Shown here piece after piece: positions 1 through 12,609 of a DNA stretch of 64,000 nt. The DNA lies in assembly GCA_950295325.1 (NCBI GenBank), contig OX485805.1:45658758-45722757 (forward strand), in the 5' to 3' direction. This DNA is from Polytrichum commune. Lineage: Eukaryota > Streptophyta > Polytrichopsida > Polytrichales > Polytrichaceae. A program made the translations under genes and the position numbers. Every line of letters begins with the position of its first letter. Within the stretch, counting starts at the first letter, position 1. Below the pieces are notes generated by a model. The model was given only the letters and a program-made list of their open reading frames with translations, had not been told where the DNA came from and ran no database searches.

Positions 1-139
1 GTAATATTCCTTCCCCTTTGTGAACTCCAACAGGTCTGTCTTCACCTCCTCTTTCAGGTTAGGGTCCATAGCCAGTGTATCAAATGTCGATGGATGCTTG
101 AACGGTACAGACTCCCACCCCCTTCCATTATAGCTGTGT
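1..139 (-). CDS. Plant AAA-ATPase, exon 3 (partial, runs off left edge)
   Basis: Third exon of the minus-strand AAA-ATPase gene whose first two exons lie at 2461-2813 and 3677-3868. The frame reads WESVPFKHPSTFDTLAMDP and then KTDLLEFTKGKEYY. This is the conserved stretch between the AAA-associated N-terminal domain and the Walker A motif in plant BCS1/HSR4-type ATPases (family knowledge). The acceptor is GGCAG at 140-144. One base of this exon completes the codon begun by the last two bases of exon 2, giving a smooth join (YTNLKD-R-HSYNG). Walker A and B, the catalytic core, would lie to the left of the window. Such proteins are membrane-anchored ATPases of mitochondria or the endoplasmic reticulum in other plants; location here is inferred only. 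Confidence 0.88.
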
Positions 140-1076
140 CTGCCTCCCATTGTTAGAATCTTCAACCAACAAAATGCTAACAATATTTCTTAAACATTAC
201 ATCCTTTGCAAAATTGACATTATGAACTAGTAGGTAAAATGGATGCGAGGAGCCTTGTCATGGGTTGTAGTAGGCGTGTAGTCCATGGAACCTGGCAATG
301 CTAATTATTCTAAGAATACCTTTGTATAGTTGATATTTGAACAAGATAATGAAAGACATGAGGAATCCTGTCATGGTTTGTCGTCTCTGAGCCCATCCTA
401 CTGAACTACGGTAGGGATGAGGTAGATATTGTTGGATATCTACTACAATCGATGATAGAGCGACATGTGTTTATTAGAAACACAACGATTAAACCATGGT
501 AAGATCACCAATTAAGGATGATAATTAGCACCTCCTTGTATCCAATCAGGATTTGACTCGTCAAAACAATCTCTTGACCTGAAAACTATAGAGTCACCCG
601 TCATGCATCCGTCACTTTTTGAAAATTTCCATGAATTTTTGGCAAGTTCCGAATACTTTTCACTTAATAATCTAATATAATTCACCTAACACACGCTCGT
701 CCATGATTTAGTGGCTTGAAGAGCTGAATAGGAGATTTGCTGTTTGAGCTGATAAAAGAATAATGACTTCCATACCGGTACCCATGCAGAATTTGAAGAA
801 CTGTTTCCTTAAATAACTGTTCCAAGTTGATTTTTCAAGCACAATCATGAGCAGTGCTTTGAAAAGGAGGAATTCGAGCTTGACTATAACTTGACTTGAC
901 CTTGGGTCTTATAGGTTGGATTCCATGGGAGCTCCAAAGTTAAGCTGCCTAAGACCAGATTAATATTAGGACGGGTGATCTCCTAACACTTGATTTATGG
1001 TGCTCACAACAATTATCATTAGAAGAAAACTTGTTCATTATAACCATCCATTGCGACCCATGATATGAAAATGAGT

Positions 1077-1174
1077 AAATAAACCAATTTGGTTGTCAAC
1101 TGGAGGGTTTTGGCTGTAATTTATAGACAATTGGCAACCAAAATCCTCTAGTTGACAACTAAATTGATTTATTT
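1077..1174. repeat. Foldback (short MITE-like hairpin) in intron
   Basis: Arms 1077-1113 and 1138-1174 are inverted copies of 37 bp with four mismatches, three of which would be G-U pairs in RNA. The loop is 24 nt. The outer ends are AAATAAA/TTTATTT. It is the size and shape of a very small MITE or a transcribed hairpin. I see no clear target duplication. Confidence 0.75.
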
Positions 1175-1350
1175 ATGCATTTTTTTGCCACGAAGTGATC
1201 ATGACCAAGTTGCAATAGATGTTTGAAACCCGGGTACACAACTCCCATATTATACGCAGGGGGCATCGTATTAAAAACGGCTTAGAGGACGGCTTTTGTA
1301 AAAATTATATCAAATTATATCAAATTATATCAAATTAAAATGATCAAAAA

Positions 1351-1477
1351 GTTGGGTGAAGACCAAATTAAATAAAATGAGATGGAAAAAAAGTTGGGTA
1401 AAGACCAAATTAAATAAAATGAGATGAAAAAAAAAGTTGGGTGAAGACCAAATTAAATAAATGAGATGAAAAAAAAG
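1351..1477. repeat. Three tandem 42/43-bp units
   Basis: Units start at 1351, 1393 and 1436, each opening GTTGGGTGAAGACCAAATTA (second with GTAAAG), followed by an A-rich tail. A fourth start, GTTGGGTTGC, breaks off at 1478. This is a local tandem duplication inside intron 2 of the AAA-ATPase gene. Confidence 0.9.
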
Positions 1478-2460
1478 TTGGGTTGCATATTTATTAAGCC
1501 TCCCATTAAAATTATAAGCCACGAATAGTTGCCTCCCATTAAAATTAAAATTCATTCACAATGTTAAATTTTTATTAAAAAGTCCAAAAAGTTGGGTAGT
1601 TTGACCTATGGTACATGTATTAAAAAAAATCATATAATTAGGTTTTAAATGCAATTATATGCTTCAAAATATATTCATTTCCTATATATAATTACATTTT
1701 TGGATTCCTTGTTAGAAGGGCTACAAGGATTTCCTACATTAAAACAAATTGTATCACTCAATATTGGACTAAAACGCATTATAAGTGATTATAATCAGGA
1801 TCATATAATACGGGAGTTGCGTACCCGGGAGTTGGGTAATCCAAGTGAATTGGATATTCAACTAACCATGTACAAACCCAATAGAAATTTATCTTTTGGG
1901 ACATATAGGTGTGGGCTAGCTTATCCAAATTCCATGTTTGTTCAAGGTGTTCATTTTTTTGAAAAAAATAGTATTCTTTGCAGTCTATGAGATTCTTGTG
2001 ATGCATGTTCTAGGATTATTTGACCAACTCGAAAATGAAGCAACACCATAATTCATGCCAGTGGGAGCATTGGAGTAATCTACTTCTTTTTATTGCCTTT
2101 TAATTTGTAGATTATCTTCTTCTTTTTCTCCTCTTTCTTTCTATCTTTCTTTCTGTCTCTGTTGATCATTGACCAGAATGTGAATTCTCATAGAGAAAGT
2201 AATGTCTCTTCTAGACAGACGTGTGATTGCAGCACCTTCGAGGATCCAGCACGATCGCTGACGAATGTGCAGCAACCTCTTGTCAATTTTAATCATCGTG
2301 ATCAGCTCTCAAATGCAAGTCAAGCTGAGTCCACGCAGAATCCACCACTGAACTCACTGACAACTCGAATCCATAAATAATTGATGCAAACTGGTTCATC
2401 TTAAAACTAATAATTTACAACAACTCTTGTGTGTTTTGAATTAGACCCGGAGTAAGTTAC

Positions 2461-2813
2461 CTGTCTTTGAGGTTGGTGTAGAGCAGGCGGTCGCGCGACC
2501 TCTCACGCACCTCCTTCGCGATGTCCATGACGTGTTGCACGTATGCATCGAGCATGCGTGCCTTGTCGGCCTTGCGGATTTTGAGCGTATATTTGCGCTT
2601 CTCATCGCTATGCCCCATTCCACGCCAGTTCACCACCCCGCCCCCGCCCGACTGGTGGGCTGTGACCTCGTGCGTCCACCATAGCTTGGCGCCCATAAAA
2701 GTTTCCTCAATCGTCTCATTGTGCGAGAGCGCGAAGATGTTTTGCGTCGCGTTCTTTGGGCGGCACAAGCTCATGCGTTGCGCATTTGCCGCGCTTGTCG
2801 AGCTTAGGTACGA
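2461..2813 (-). CDS. Plant AAA-ATPase, exon 2
   Basis: 353-bp exon (117 codons plus 2 bases). It encodes YLSSTSAANAQRMSL, then a segment with NETIEETFMGAKLWW and KRKYTLKIRKADKARMLDAY, ending RSRDRLLYTNLKD. This is the AAA-associated (AAA_assoc) domain of plant AAA-ATPases followed by the conserved R..LYTN segment (family knowledge). The donor is AG|GTAAC at the 2461 edge, clearly canonical. The acceptor is AACAG at 2814-2818. Intron 1 then joins VQ of exon 1 to SYLSS, matching the family pattern VQ-x-YLSS. GC content is visibly higher than in the surrounding intron DNA, as expected for a genuine exon. Confidence 0.9.
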
Positions 2814-3676
2814 CTGTTGCATAATCATCCAGATCCTTATCAGAGAGATGAGATGACTCTAACTATGGGTTAGCGTGAATGAGAGACGTTTCACTCTTGA
2901 TTAATTAGCTAAGTGGAAACTCTAGGCAAGTTTAGAAAGCATGGGTGAGGGACAAGGACTATCACTTCCTACTGGAGGCGGTCACCAAGTCCTTATGATC
3001 AAAGAGACGACGTCAACCATAAGTTGGCATGAATGAGAGACTCTTCAACTTGATCAAAGGTAGGTGCAAACTCCATTGTAAACCCGAGGTGGGTTTTACA
3101 GAACACGGCTGAGGGACGAGGACAGCTGGCCCCTATCGGAGGTCCTCCATAAGTCCTTAGGATGTTCATTCAGAAAGTTTGAGCAACATCATCATCCTAA
3201 ACATTCCTGTATTCATGATATTAGTCTAAGTCAACAAAAGGCGACTTGACATTCCAATCTTTCAAAGTAGAAAAGATTATTGACTCTTCAATGCGCATCG
3301 CGAATTCTTTGTAGTTATAAACCACCTATCCAGTTTTAAATGCTTGTATGTGACGTAAACTGCTTCAAAACATTTGATTATACATTGTTCAGCTCGTTAT
3401 CGCTGACATTCTATTTTGAAGAATGGGTTATCACGCTCTCACTAGGCTACTCCCCGCCTGCGACTACCAGATTCAGCTCTGAATTTGGTGCGAGGGAGCA
3501 TTTGCGGGGAATCATACAGCACAGATCACAAACAGAAGTCGAGGACAGGGTTGAGTACTTAATGATGTTATTTGACGTGTGATACAAGTTGGACAAATGG
3601 AATGAAATGTTCGATAGAATGATATTATCGACCTCCTCAAGTTGGAGAGTTTGAAGTTGAAGGAATCGGAACTGGC
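2814..3676 (-). other. Intron 1 of the AAA-ATPase gene, with diverged tandem repeat
   Basis: 863-bp intron. It contains two diverged tandem units, about 2850-2995 and 3005-3170, sharing GCATGAATGAGAGAC-like, TTGAT and GTGAGGGACAAGGAC-like blocks and ending near AAGTCCTTA. The acceptor is AACAG. The family-consistent donor is CAG|GCCAGT, a GC rather than GT start (see findings). Confidence 0.7.
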
Positions 3677-3868
3677 CTGCACGTGGTCGTAGATCTCGTT
3701 GCTGCCCGCGCCATAAAACTCCGGGATTTCAAACAGGACGTACGGGATCAAGTAGTTCACCGACTTGCGCACCCACGTTTGGATAAAGTTAGCGTATTCC
3801 TTGGGGAGCAGGTTCTGCATGAACCCTACCATGCCCAGGATGGCCGCCCAAAATGTCCATAGCTCCAT
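3677..3868 (-). CDS. Plant AAA-ATPase, exon 1 (N-terminus)
   Basis: Sixty-four codons from ATG at 3866-3868 to CAG at 3677. The protein opens MELWTFWAAILGMVGFMQ, a hydrophobic N-terminal anchor. It continues LLPKEYANFIQTW and IPYVLFEIPEF, then NEIYDHVQ, the start of the AAA-associated domain of plant BCS1/HSR4-type ATPases (family knowledge). I chose this start because it sits just before the membrane segment, as in the family. The same frame is open further upstream to about 3994 with Met codons, so a longer N-terminus is possible. The gene probably encodes a membrane-bound AAA+ ATPase. No promoter is identified with confidence. Confidence 0.87.
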
Positions 3869-4857
3869 CGCTCCCCAATGGCTCGGACCACCCATCATTG
3901 ACATGATAATCTCGCTCGAACTCACAACTCGACGAAAGGTAGTCTCCTCCGCACTCTCAAAATAATCAAACCCAAGTATTTGAAGCCAACTCAATCCACT
4001 ACACGACGACTCGCTTGACTCTTAATCACACTCCCCTTCAACCTCTCGGAGCTTCAAGTTAAATCCAGCTCAAAGCCTTTCTCCGCTCGCACTTTCCGAG
4101 AAACCGATCAGTACGTACTACCGCCGAGGATGTTCAAATCGACCAGAAGCCGCCACACTATTTAGTAAACTCAAGCAAGCGGCCTGCACCTCAAACTGCT
4201 ACAACAAAATTAGTTCTGCCATCAAGGCTTTCAAAAAGGCCTCGGCCTGGCAACAAAGTTTCAAAAATATGATCACTTCATCAAAACTCGACTCTCTGAA
4301 ATTGATGGCCTTGGCAACGGATCACCAACCTCCGGTATGTCCACCAGTCGATGATGAATCATTCCTCAGATTCAAGTTGATCATCAATTTGAGAATCAGC
4401 TGCGCCAGCCTCTGCAGGGAGCAGTAAGAGACGTAGCTCAAAATCCGGCGCAAGTTTCTTCAAAATGCGACTGTCATATTTCTCCGACGACCACAACTAG
4501 TCCGAGTCTATCCCAGAAGAATCAGGCCGCCATCAACCCATGACGGAGTTCCCAGGATTCGTGAGAGGAATGGATCGATGAGTGACAACCAACTTGGAGC
4601 TCGCGATCAATCACGAACTCAAATGGAACAGGGGACAGCAGCAGATGCTATAACCATGCTTGTTGTCGGTATTGACAGTGAGCTAGATCGCAGCCGTCCG
4701 ATCTAACGGACGTGCAGGAGGGATCCCGGCCGATGGATGGGGAGAACGGACGGCTACAACTGACTCTCCCATTCAGTACATGTCACGATTCGCAGTTACA
4801 CAGTGCTATAACTATGCTAATGAGAATGTAATCTCTTACCAAACAAAGCCGTCCGTT

Positions 4858-5106
4858 TAAGGTAGGTATATCCAAAACCATCACTGAACCTAAAACCAAC
4901 ACCACTATGTACCACATGCATACATTTGTTGCGTCCACATGTATGTTTGCGATACATAGTGGTGGTCGTTACACCTAAAACCATCACCGAAACTAAACCC
5001 AACATCACTATGTACCACATGCGTACATGTGGAAGCAATGAATGTATGCGTGTGGTACATAGTGGTAGTTTTAGGTTCAATGATGAGTTTGGGTATACCT
5101 ACCTTA
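4858..5106. repeat. MITE-like inverted-repeat element
   Basis: 249-bp element. Its ends, TAAGGTAGGTATA and TATACCTACCTTA, are perfect complements for 13 bp. The imperfect arms extend about 75 bp (left AACCTAAAACCAACACCACT, right ATAGTGGTAGTTTTAGGTT). A second, inner inverted repeat built on CACTATGTACCACATG lies between the arms. No clear target duplication. Probably a foldback or MITE remnant. Confidence 0.8.
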
Positions 5107-5827
5107 TATGTTCTATAATGTCCGAACAACATGTTGAACTTTCGTTAGTAAAAGATGTTATTGCGTTGCATAACTCTGGATAGCAACATGCACTAAATGG
5201 GATAAACTTGAGAGTGCCATGACACGTGTCTCCGGTTTTGAGTGTTGAAGTGAGGACGAATGTGCTGATTGTTTTTTAATGTATGCCCAAACAAGGCCGT
5301 TTTCATAAAACAAAATAAAAACTAAGTTTGACCGTTCTATTGTCGTCTCTTGTCGCCGTCTTCTCTTCCCGAGGGAAAAAAATCATTAAAAATTTACTAT
5401 AACAACGTTTCTCTGTCATGGGCCCCTTGTCTTTTGCCTACTAGAACACCTCTTTTGCTTCTCCCAACGCAAAACCCGTTGGAGCATGTCAGTGGATAAT
5501 GCATGCCTTACAATAAGCTTTTCGAAGACCTCAAACTCCATGATCACTCTGACATTTTTTTTTCCTTGGTGTAAACCGAAGTGGTCCCGGGACAAGTTCC
5601 AACAGCCCATCACATATTTTCCACGTCCTTGGGACAACTTCACGGTCCATGGTGTAAAAAGCCCCTTAGGATCCTGGCCAGTGGGGTTTCGTATATTCAG
5701 TACAGACAGTCGGTCAGGCTACTAAAGTGCAGCCTAGGACAGGAGGTAGTGTGCTTTACCTCCAAAGGAGCCGGCCACCGTCTCCAAAATCGAAGCACTG
5801 ACCGGGTCTTATGAAACTATCCCCTGT

Positions 5828-5855
5828 GGGCGGGCGGGCGGGCGGGTGGGCGGGC
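5828..5855. repeat. GGGC microsatellite
   Basis: Seven GGGC-type units with one interruption (GGGT). It has several closely spaced G triplets on the plus strand, so G-quadruplex formation is possible. No gene context. Confidence 0.9.
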
Positions 5856-6015
5856 AGCAAGGCCCATGCATTAAAAATATCGGCAACCCCTACACCTAAA
5901 AACTTTGTGTATCCAACCAATGAACGGGACTGCGGCACGAAATTGCCTAAATTACTTACCTAAATTACTTACCTAAACAGTTAGTATGCACATCAAAGAA
6001 CATGATCAGTGATCG

Positions 6016-6543
6016 AGGAGATTTTTGGGCATAATCGGTTGAGATCCTAGTGTTTGCAAGTTCAACCACTTACATGTTGACATCTTTCGGTTTTCCTTTA
6101 TTAAATTGGGGCATATTCTTTTATAAATTCCTCTTAAACGATCCGTAGTTTTCCTGCAATCTTGAACTTCAACAGGTTATTTCTCAAACTCAACCGGTTC
6201 ATCTGTAACTAACTGCCGGTTCTCCTCGATCATAGAACATGATGTAACATACCCGATAAAACAGGTCAACGTCACCAAAATGTTAGAGCAATGCGTACCT
6301 GCAAACGGTAACCCACACTAATTAGACAAAGAAGAAGAAGAAGGTGTAGTTACAGATGAATTGGCAATGAGTTTGAGAAATAACCGGTTAAAGTTCAAGA
6401 CTTCAGGAGAATTACCAATTCGTGTTGGAGGAAGATATAGAATATACCTCAAATGAATAATGGAAAACTGAAAGATCACAACATGCAACCAATTGGGCTT
6501 GGAAACACGAGGATCTCAATCAATTGTGCCCAAAAATCTCCCC
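6016..6543. repeat. Large imperfect inverted repeat (foldback)
   Basis: Left arm about 6016-6215, right arm about 6345-6543. Shared landmarks are GAGATTTTTGGGC / GCCCAAAAATCTC at the outer side and CATCTGTAACT / AGTTACAGATG at the inner side, with AAACTCAACCGG between. The arms are well diverged. Related sequence recurs at 31836-32015 and 32895-33093, so this is a dispersed family. Confidence 0.7.
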
Positions 6544-8167
6544 AGACACTAGCATCCAACCTACCAAGCATCTACAAGATACTTACAAAAAGTGGTGAAG
6601 GTAAACTTGTGTTAATCCAACATAGCAAATAAGGGTGGGTTTCCATGTTTGTTGCGGTTCCACTAGATTTTGGATAACACTGGGCTGGGATGTGTGGATA
6701 ACTCTTGTGTAGATAACAAACGCAAAGTCAAATTTGGTTGTCTACTAGAATTTGGAGGGTTGTGATCATGGGTCATTGAACTTCCATGCACCCACTAAAC
6801 ACTAGAAAGTACAATAGCTAATTGACACATACAAACCCTACTCCATCAGGTTTCATCTACATTTGTCCTTATTCCCACCAGAGCCTGGTGACGAGCAACA
6901 TACATGGAAACTCAACCTAATATGGACACACCTATATTGAGTGATAAGTGGTTAGGTGTGTATCTAAAAACATACACCAAAAAGACATGCATCTGAAAGT
7001 GATTAGATTACGTGCTCAATATACGCTAATCATTCTAGACTTAATAATCAACATGATTGGAGGGGGGGGGGGGGGGGAACTATATGACCACTTCATGAGC
7101 ATTGGAATGGTAACTATGATAATGCATAAGATATTCCTATAAGCTCCATAAATTATGAGACAAATGGCTACGGATACAAAGAGGATCTTGCTATTCATCT
7201 CACACAAATTATGTGTTTCATGTTTTTATGGGTGCAAAGAGAAAGCGTCCAAACAACACACATCTATTTTAATATACCGACTTTGCAAGATTCCCATCCA
7301 TCAAGGAGATCGACATGGAGGAATGGTGTCCATGTTCTGAGCACATATTAAGTCCAATCCTATCATAAACATGTGTCTTTTGGGTGGCCAATTTTACTTA
7401 GTTAACCCACATGCCTCACCCATGGCAACACCTACTAACTTGAGACAAAGCATTTGGACTATAACCTGTCTTGCCAAATACCATCAAAATGTAGGCGTTT
7501 GACTACAAAGAGTGACACATAAGCTCCACATACCTTAAGGTGCCATGGATTACAACTACATCTTGTGTACCTTACGCTTGGTCCATTTCGATATGAAGTA
7601 CTTGAAATTAGAGGTTTGGGGATTTATTTTGAGGAAATTAGAGGGGGTGGTTGTTGAATCTCATTGTAGACTATGAAGAGACATGTATGTATGTATATAT
7701 TTTTTCAAATCTTACCGATAGCATTTTCCTCAATTATTTTGTAGTTATGGAAAATCACACATCAAATATCATGAACTGTCATATACAACTGGGATGATGG
7801 AATGCAAAGACATCATTAATAATGAAATGAGACTAATGTGGCTCAAAATTGTCTTCTATTAGGCTAGTAGGTCTAGAATGTCATCATTGAATGAAAATGT
7901 ACAAATCTTGATTATAGTTGAATTCCTCGTGTGCATCAAATTTACAAGACTGATGAACCAACTCCTTCAAGTCCAATGACACATCCTTACTATACAAGAA
8001 CACTAGGACTTTCAATTATGAGATAATTAAGATAAGTTAGTTTGAATTTTTTTGAAAAAACTTGGGTTTCATGAAAAGTCTTAACTTACAACAATAATAG
8101 ATGGGATGGGAGGAAGATGCATCAAACAATTTGACAAGATTTTTTTGAGAAACATGTTAGTTCATGG

Positions 8168-8488
8168 CTAGAGCCAATTTATTTGACGTGTGCGAAAGAA
8201 TCCTTCAACAATGTAGAAAACTTTGACAACCATTGACGCGCTTTGGGGGGTGAACAATTTGCTATACTTCCGTTCAAGAGTCGGAAAATGTTTGGAACAT
8301 CAAATCACAATGTGTTGGCTTAAATAATCATGCTTAGGCGAGTTGTCACCCTTCTTGGAGTTGTTTGGTTCCATATTGAGTATCCTTTGTGAATAAGTGA
8401 CATCAACTAGATTAGTCATTGTGATCTTGAGCAAATCTTCAGATAAATGCTCGGGGTGGGCACTTAGTGTACATTGTGGTATACACAT
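8168..8488 (-). pseudogene. Decayed coding block, unknown family
   Basis: One minus-strand frame reads through about 107 codons with a single in-frame TGA (near 8314). It includes EPNNSKKGDNSPKHDYLSQ, then SKHFPTLERKYSKLFTPQS and VVKVFYIVEGFFRTRQINW, ending in TAG at 8168. The composition looks protein-like rather than random, which is why I list it. It lies downstream (minus sense) of the DUF7869-like pseudogene and may derive from the same mobile element. I do not recognise the family. Confidence 0.4.
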
Positions 8489-11400
8489 GCATTAAAAGGG
8501 TATTTATCTGAGGGGAATTACACATGTTCATTATTCCAATGCACCCTATTGTTATAAAAACATGCCATTTTTTTGTCAATTTTATTGACCATGTTGTTAT
8601 TTGTAGAGTGTAGGAGGCATAGATTTATAGCATGCTCTGGTTGGTGGAAAAAAAATTGATAATTTTTTTTGATGTACTAAAACATACGTATCCGAATCCA
8701 AAAACCGTACTCATAACATATATAACAAATATAGATGATATAATACACTTCAATCTAGTAGTTAAGGTGGGGAGTGCTATCTTGTGAGCGGTAACACGTG
8801 AGCCGTGAGGAAGGAAAAATATTTGGTAATAGGCCCACTAGTATCCTATAACCGTGGTATTTTGGCACAGTTTTACGGTTAAAAAGTAAGGGTGGGGAGA
8901 ATAAACAACAAAATTCTAAATTATGAGTAGTGAAAAATGAACATTAAGAAGTGAAAACGACAATGGGCATATATATGTATCATATAGAAAATTTTAAAAT
9001 TATTTTTTATCTCTTATGACATGATAATAATAATTATCATTGAAATACGACATATTACAAGAAATACTTAATATTGCAACAAGTCAATAATACAATACAA
9101 ACATAAAAAATGCAAGGAAGATAAAAGTAAATAGAATACATGTGCAACTCTGAGATATAAATGAAAGTATATTAAAAAAAAAAGGGGATAAAGAAATAAA
9201 AGCCTCAGTTATGGTACTTGAACAAGTGCTACCAAAAAACTAACCATCATTAGAACTTGTTGTGATGGATCCTGAACATGAATTGGCCTCTACATCTATG
9301 AAATCTAAAACCCGCCGATCATAATATTTAGTGTTTCTATGCACTGAAGGAGAAGGTTGAGTAGCAAGAAAGGAAGCCATATTCTCAGCATAGATTGGGA
9401 GGCCTCGAGGGGGAGATGGACTTGATAAAAATCTTGGATCTTCAAAAAATGGTCACCAACGTCGGCGACATTGTGAAATCACATTGCTAGAAGATGACCA
9501 CATAAATATATTAATAATTATTGTTTACTTCATATGAGTTTAGGAAAATATATATGCAATATGCTTCAAGAAAAAAAAAACCAACCAACAAACCATATAA
9601 AGCATTTAAAGAAGAAAACAAACAAACCTACTCATAAAGTACATTGACAGCCTTGCGATTAACAATTGGAGAATCATCCAAGTCTTCACAATTGATGTCT
9701 TTGCCGATAGGTAAAGGGGATTGCATAATCAAAGGTTTCAAGATGGAATCAAAAACATCTTTGTCGCCTTCCAATGCCAAGAGGTGACGCTTCAAAGTGC
9801 GGCAAGCATGTATGGAGGGTCCTATGAAAGACATAATAGAACACAATTATGAAGAGAATAATCAACGGCACATAAAAATTGATATTGCGAGTATATGAAG
9901 AAAATAACATTAAACAAAAAAATAAATGGATTTATACATGTTGACGCAGTGAGGTCTGCAACAATGCCCTTGGGTTTTGAATAAGCATTGATCAAAACTT
10001 TAAAAAATAATGCATGGTTTTCTAGATCTCGTGAACCCCTCCAAGGTGTAACATCATCATCTCTCATAAGTTGAGAAGTAGCATCCGTGAAATTGTATAA
10101 AACATCATCATCCTAATCAAATATAAACTACATACAATATTCAATGACACAAAATTAACTTCTTGGGGTTGTGACAAAAATAAATCTTGTATCCAAAAAT
10201 GAGCTTTGGCTTTATATAATTATAGATTTTTGGGTAAGCATCCCAAACAAGACGGCTTTATTAATTTGGATGATGCATCCCAAACCTATATATAACATTG
10301 AAAACCCTAAAAAGAACAAGTCTATAAAGTGTATATTTTTTAATCAATAAACATCATTACATTATTCGTGCATGCCTCATCTTCAGCTTCATTTCCATTT
10401 TTGACATGATATTCCACAGCTACAATACGTGCCAAGTTGTCTTTAACCAATTTTATATGTTTTTGGGGGATAATCATTGTGTCAGATTTGGAGCCTTTTC
10501 GTGGCTTCCAAGGACAAAACAAGGTATCTGTGTTTATCCAAACCGGCCCATATATTGAATTGATTATCCACTTGGAACCCTTTTGGTATCCCAACCTAAA
10601 TAGGTGTGGAGCACATTCTTATCTTTGGTACTCAGATGGTAGTATACCACCTCAGAATGACGAAAATCGAGGTTAGTTGAAAAAAAATTGGGGGACAACA
10701 ATGTTTTCACCAACCATATTGGTTTGGGATGTTCTTTATCTCATGCACATGCATTTTTATTGCTGAAGAACAAGGCGTCGGAATCCACAATTGTCACCTG
10801 ACTTTGAGGCCAAAATTATTATGTCAAAGACAAACACATATTGACTTTGGGTGCCAGCAAGGCCGTTCAAACATTGTCCCAATACGCTATCAATGGCTCA
10901 TGGGTGTTCCGAACATGTTTGGTGATGTCCTCCTCATATAACTCTTTCCAATATTCAATGAATCTGGATATTAATTTAATAATTTTTGGTTCATTCCTCA
11001 TAAGAATTAGTGTGCAAGGTTTGGACTCCCCATTAGACAACATACATTTGTCATCATTGTCTTGACGCCACAAGAATAAACCGTCCTCCGGGGCCCAATT
11101 AGGTGATGTGCATAAAAGCTTGAATTTCATGGCAGGGATACCATCATCCATCACAAAGAAACAAAAGTGTTGAGCTTTGGTATGTCTGACCAGACAGTCC
11201 ATCCCTTTCAGCATGTATGGCTTGATGTAGGCTTTGAAATGTGGTTATTCTTCTATCATATGCGGAATTACCGGCACATTGTCCAAATCCATATATGATT
11301 TCATGAGAGGTGGAATGGTAAGAAAATCCTCTTCATGCAACTTCATACTCCAACACCCGAATGACGCATCAATATCATTGTGTGTGTGGCTCACCATCAA

Positions 11401-12196
11401 AATAGACATAAACACCTCTTTAAAAATGTCTTTTGCCACGAGCAAAGACCAAAAACAAAACACGTAATGACACTTGCTGTCTTTAGCACAATTATCAAGT
11501 TGCACGTGTAGAGTTGGAGGCAAGGTTTTTGCAAGGATGGGTTTAGTAGGGGGTTCCCACAATGAGGACATACAAACATCCTTACCCTCAAGTACTACCT
11601 CATAGAAAGGTATCATTTTAGAACCTTCCAAAATGGCACAAGAAGAATGCACTGGTGGCTTTTCAAGATCACAAAGGAATTTTACATATGAACCAACAAC
11701 ATGATTGGCATCGCCAAAGTAAAAGTTTAAACCATAATAGGCATATTTAACGTCCACATGGTCACGTGCAATCATACCTGCAATTATTAAATGTTTGTGA
11801 ACAACAAAAAAATCGACATGAAAACAAGGTGGATGAATGACATTGGACATTTAGCATACACACACAATGCACGGCTCATATCCCGTAAACTACCAATATG
11901 TGGGAGGTTTTGCGAACTTGTGGCAACAACATGTATCTTGAATAGATTGTCCGTGGCCTTTATTTTGTGTGCATAACAAGGGTATGAAGTTTTGGGATGG
12001 TCAATCTTGTCATGGATGAAATTGAGTACTTATGTGGGCCTCATTATGGATAATGCACAATTCTTGTAGTAATCTTGACAGAGCACCATTTTGTCGTTCA
12101 CATGCTCAATATATATTTTTTGGTATCTAGTATGGGATTCAGTGCTTATAGGATGCGCGTCTCAAAGACCTTTATACTTCTCACAAGCCATGCACC

Positions 12197-12609
12197 CTCG
12201 GGGAGTGCACTTAAAGTTAAGACTAGGAATCACGTGAGTGCGTACTTTTGACCCCCCTATGTATGTACTAAAAAATCATCTAAAAATTGTAAAAAAAATA
12301 TGAAGTTGTTAAACACAATCTAAAGTTCTTGTTGTATAAATTTCAAAAAATAATAAATTGTAAATATTTTAAATTGATTTTTGAAGAAAAAAACAACGCA
12401 TTTTAGTTCAAACTTCTATCATTTTTTAAAATAAAATTTAAAAACTTTTCGTCCTAAAATTTATACCAAGTGATAGATATATACGTAATGATTTGGCACT
12501 TAAAAAATATTAATTTAAAAACTATTTTAAGGCCAAGTATTGTAGGGGGTATGCCATTAAAACGCACTCACGTGTATTCCTAATCTTAACTTTAAGTGCA
12601 CTCCCCGAG
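12197..12609. mobile_element. TIR element (CTCGGGG family), 413 bp
   Basis: The ends are CTCGGGGAGTGCACTTAAAG and its complement, with the inverted repeat continuing to about 48 bp with few mismatches (to ACGTGAGTGCGT). Flanks are CATGCACC (12189-12196) and CATGCGCC (12610-12617), an 8-bp target duplication with one mismatch. It has no ORF, so it is non-autonomous. It lies inside the DUF7869-like coding DNA. Removing it with one target copy rejoins a frame reading DKFARRMACEKYKG. Confidence 0.9.

Larger units (their letters stand above)
140..2460 (-). other. Intron 2 of the AAA-ATPase gene (2.3 kb) with repeats
   Basis: AT-rich intron between exons 2 and 3, donor AG|GTAAC at 2456-2462 and acceptor GGCAG at 140-144 (minus strand). 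It holds a ~100-nt foldback at 1077-1174, three 10-bp CAAATTATAT-type units near 1303-1337 and three 42/43-bp direct repeats at 1351-1477. I see no convincing gene in it. Small open frames at 1649-1990 and 2162-2380 have no recognisable content. Confidence 0.75.
3869..8167. other. Gene-poor stretch upstream of the AAA-ATPase gene
   Basis: No convincing gene. The stretch holds the inverted-repeat element 4858-5106, the GGGC microsatellite 5828-5855, the foldback arms 6016-6543 and a 16-G run at 7062-7077. Short open frames here lack recognisable motifs. Confidence 0.6.

Noticed and set aside
2521-2856. 111-codon plus-strand ORF
   Set aside because: Antisense shadow of AAA-ATPase exon 2.
8760-8820. 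Left end of another TIR element (GGTGGGGAGTGC...ACACGTGAGC)
   Set aside because: Resembles the family's subterminal pattern, but no right end or target duplication was found.
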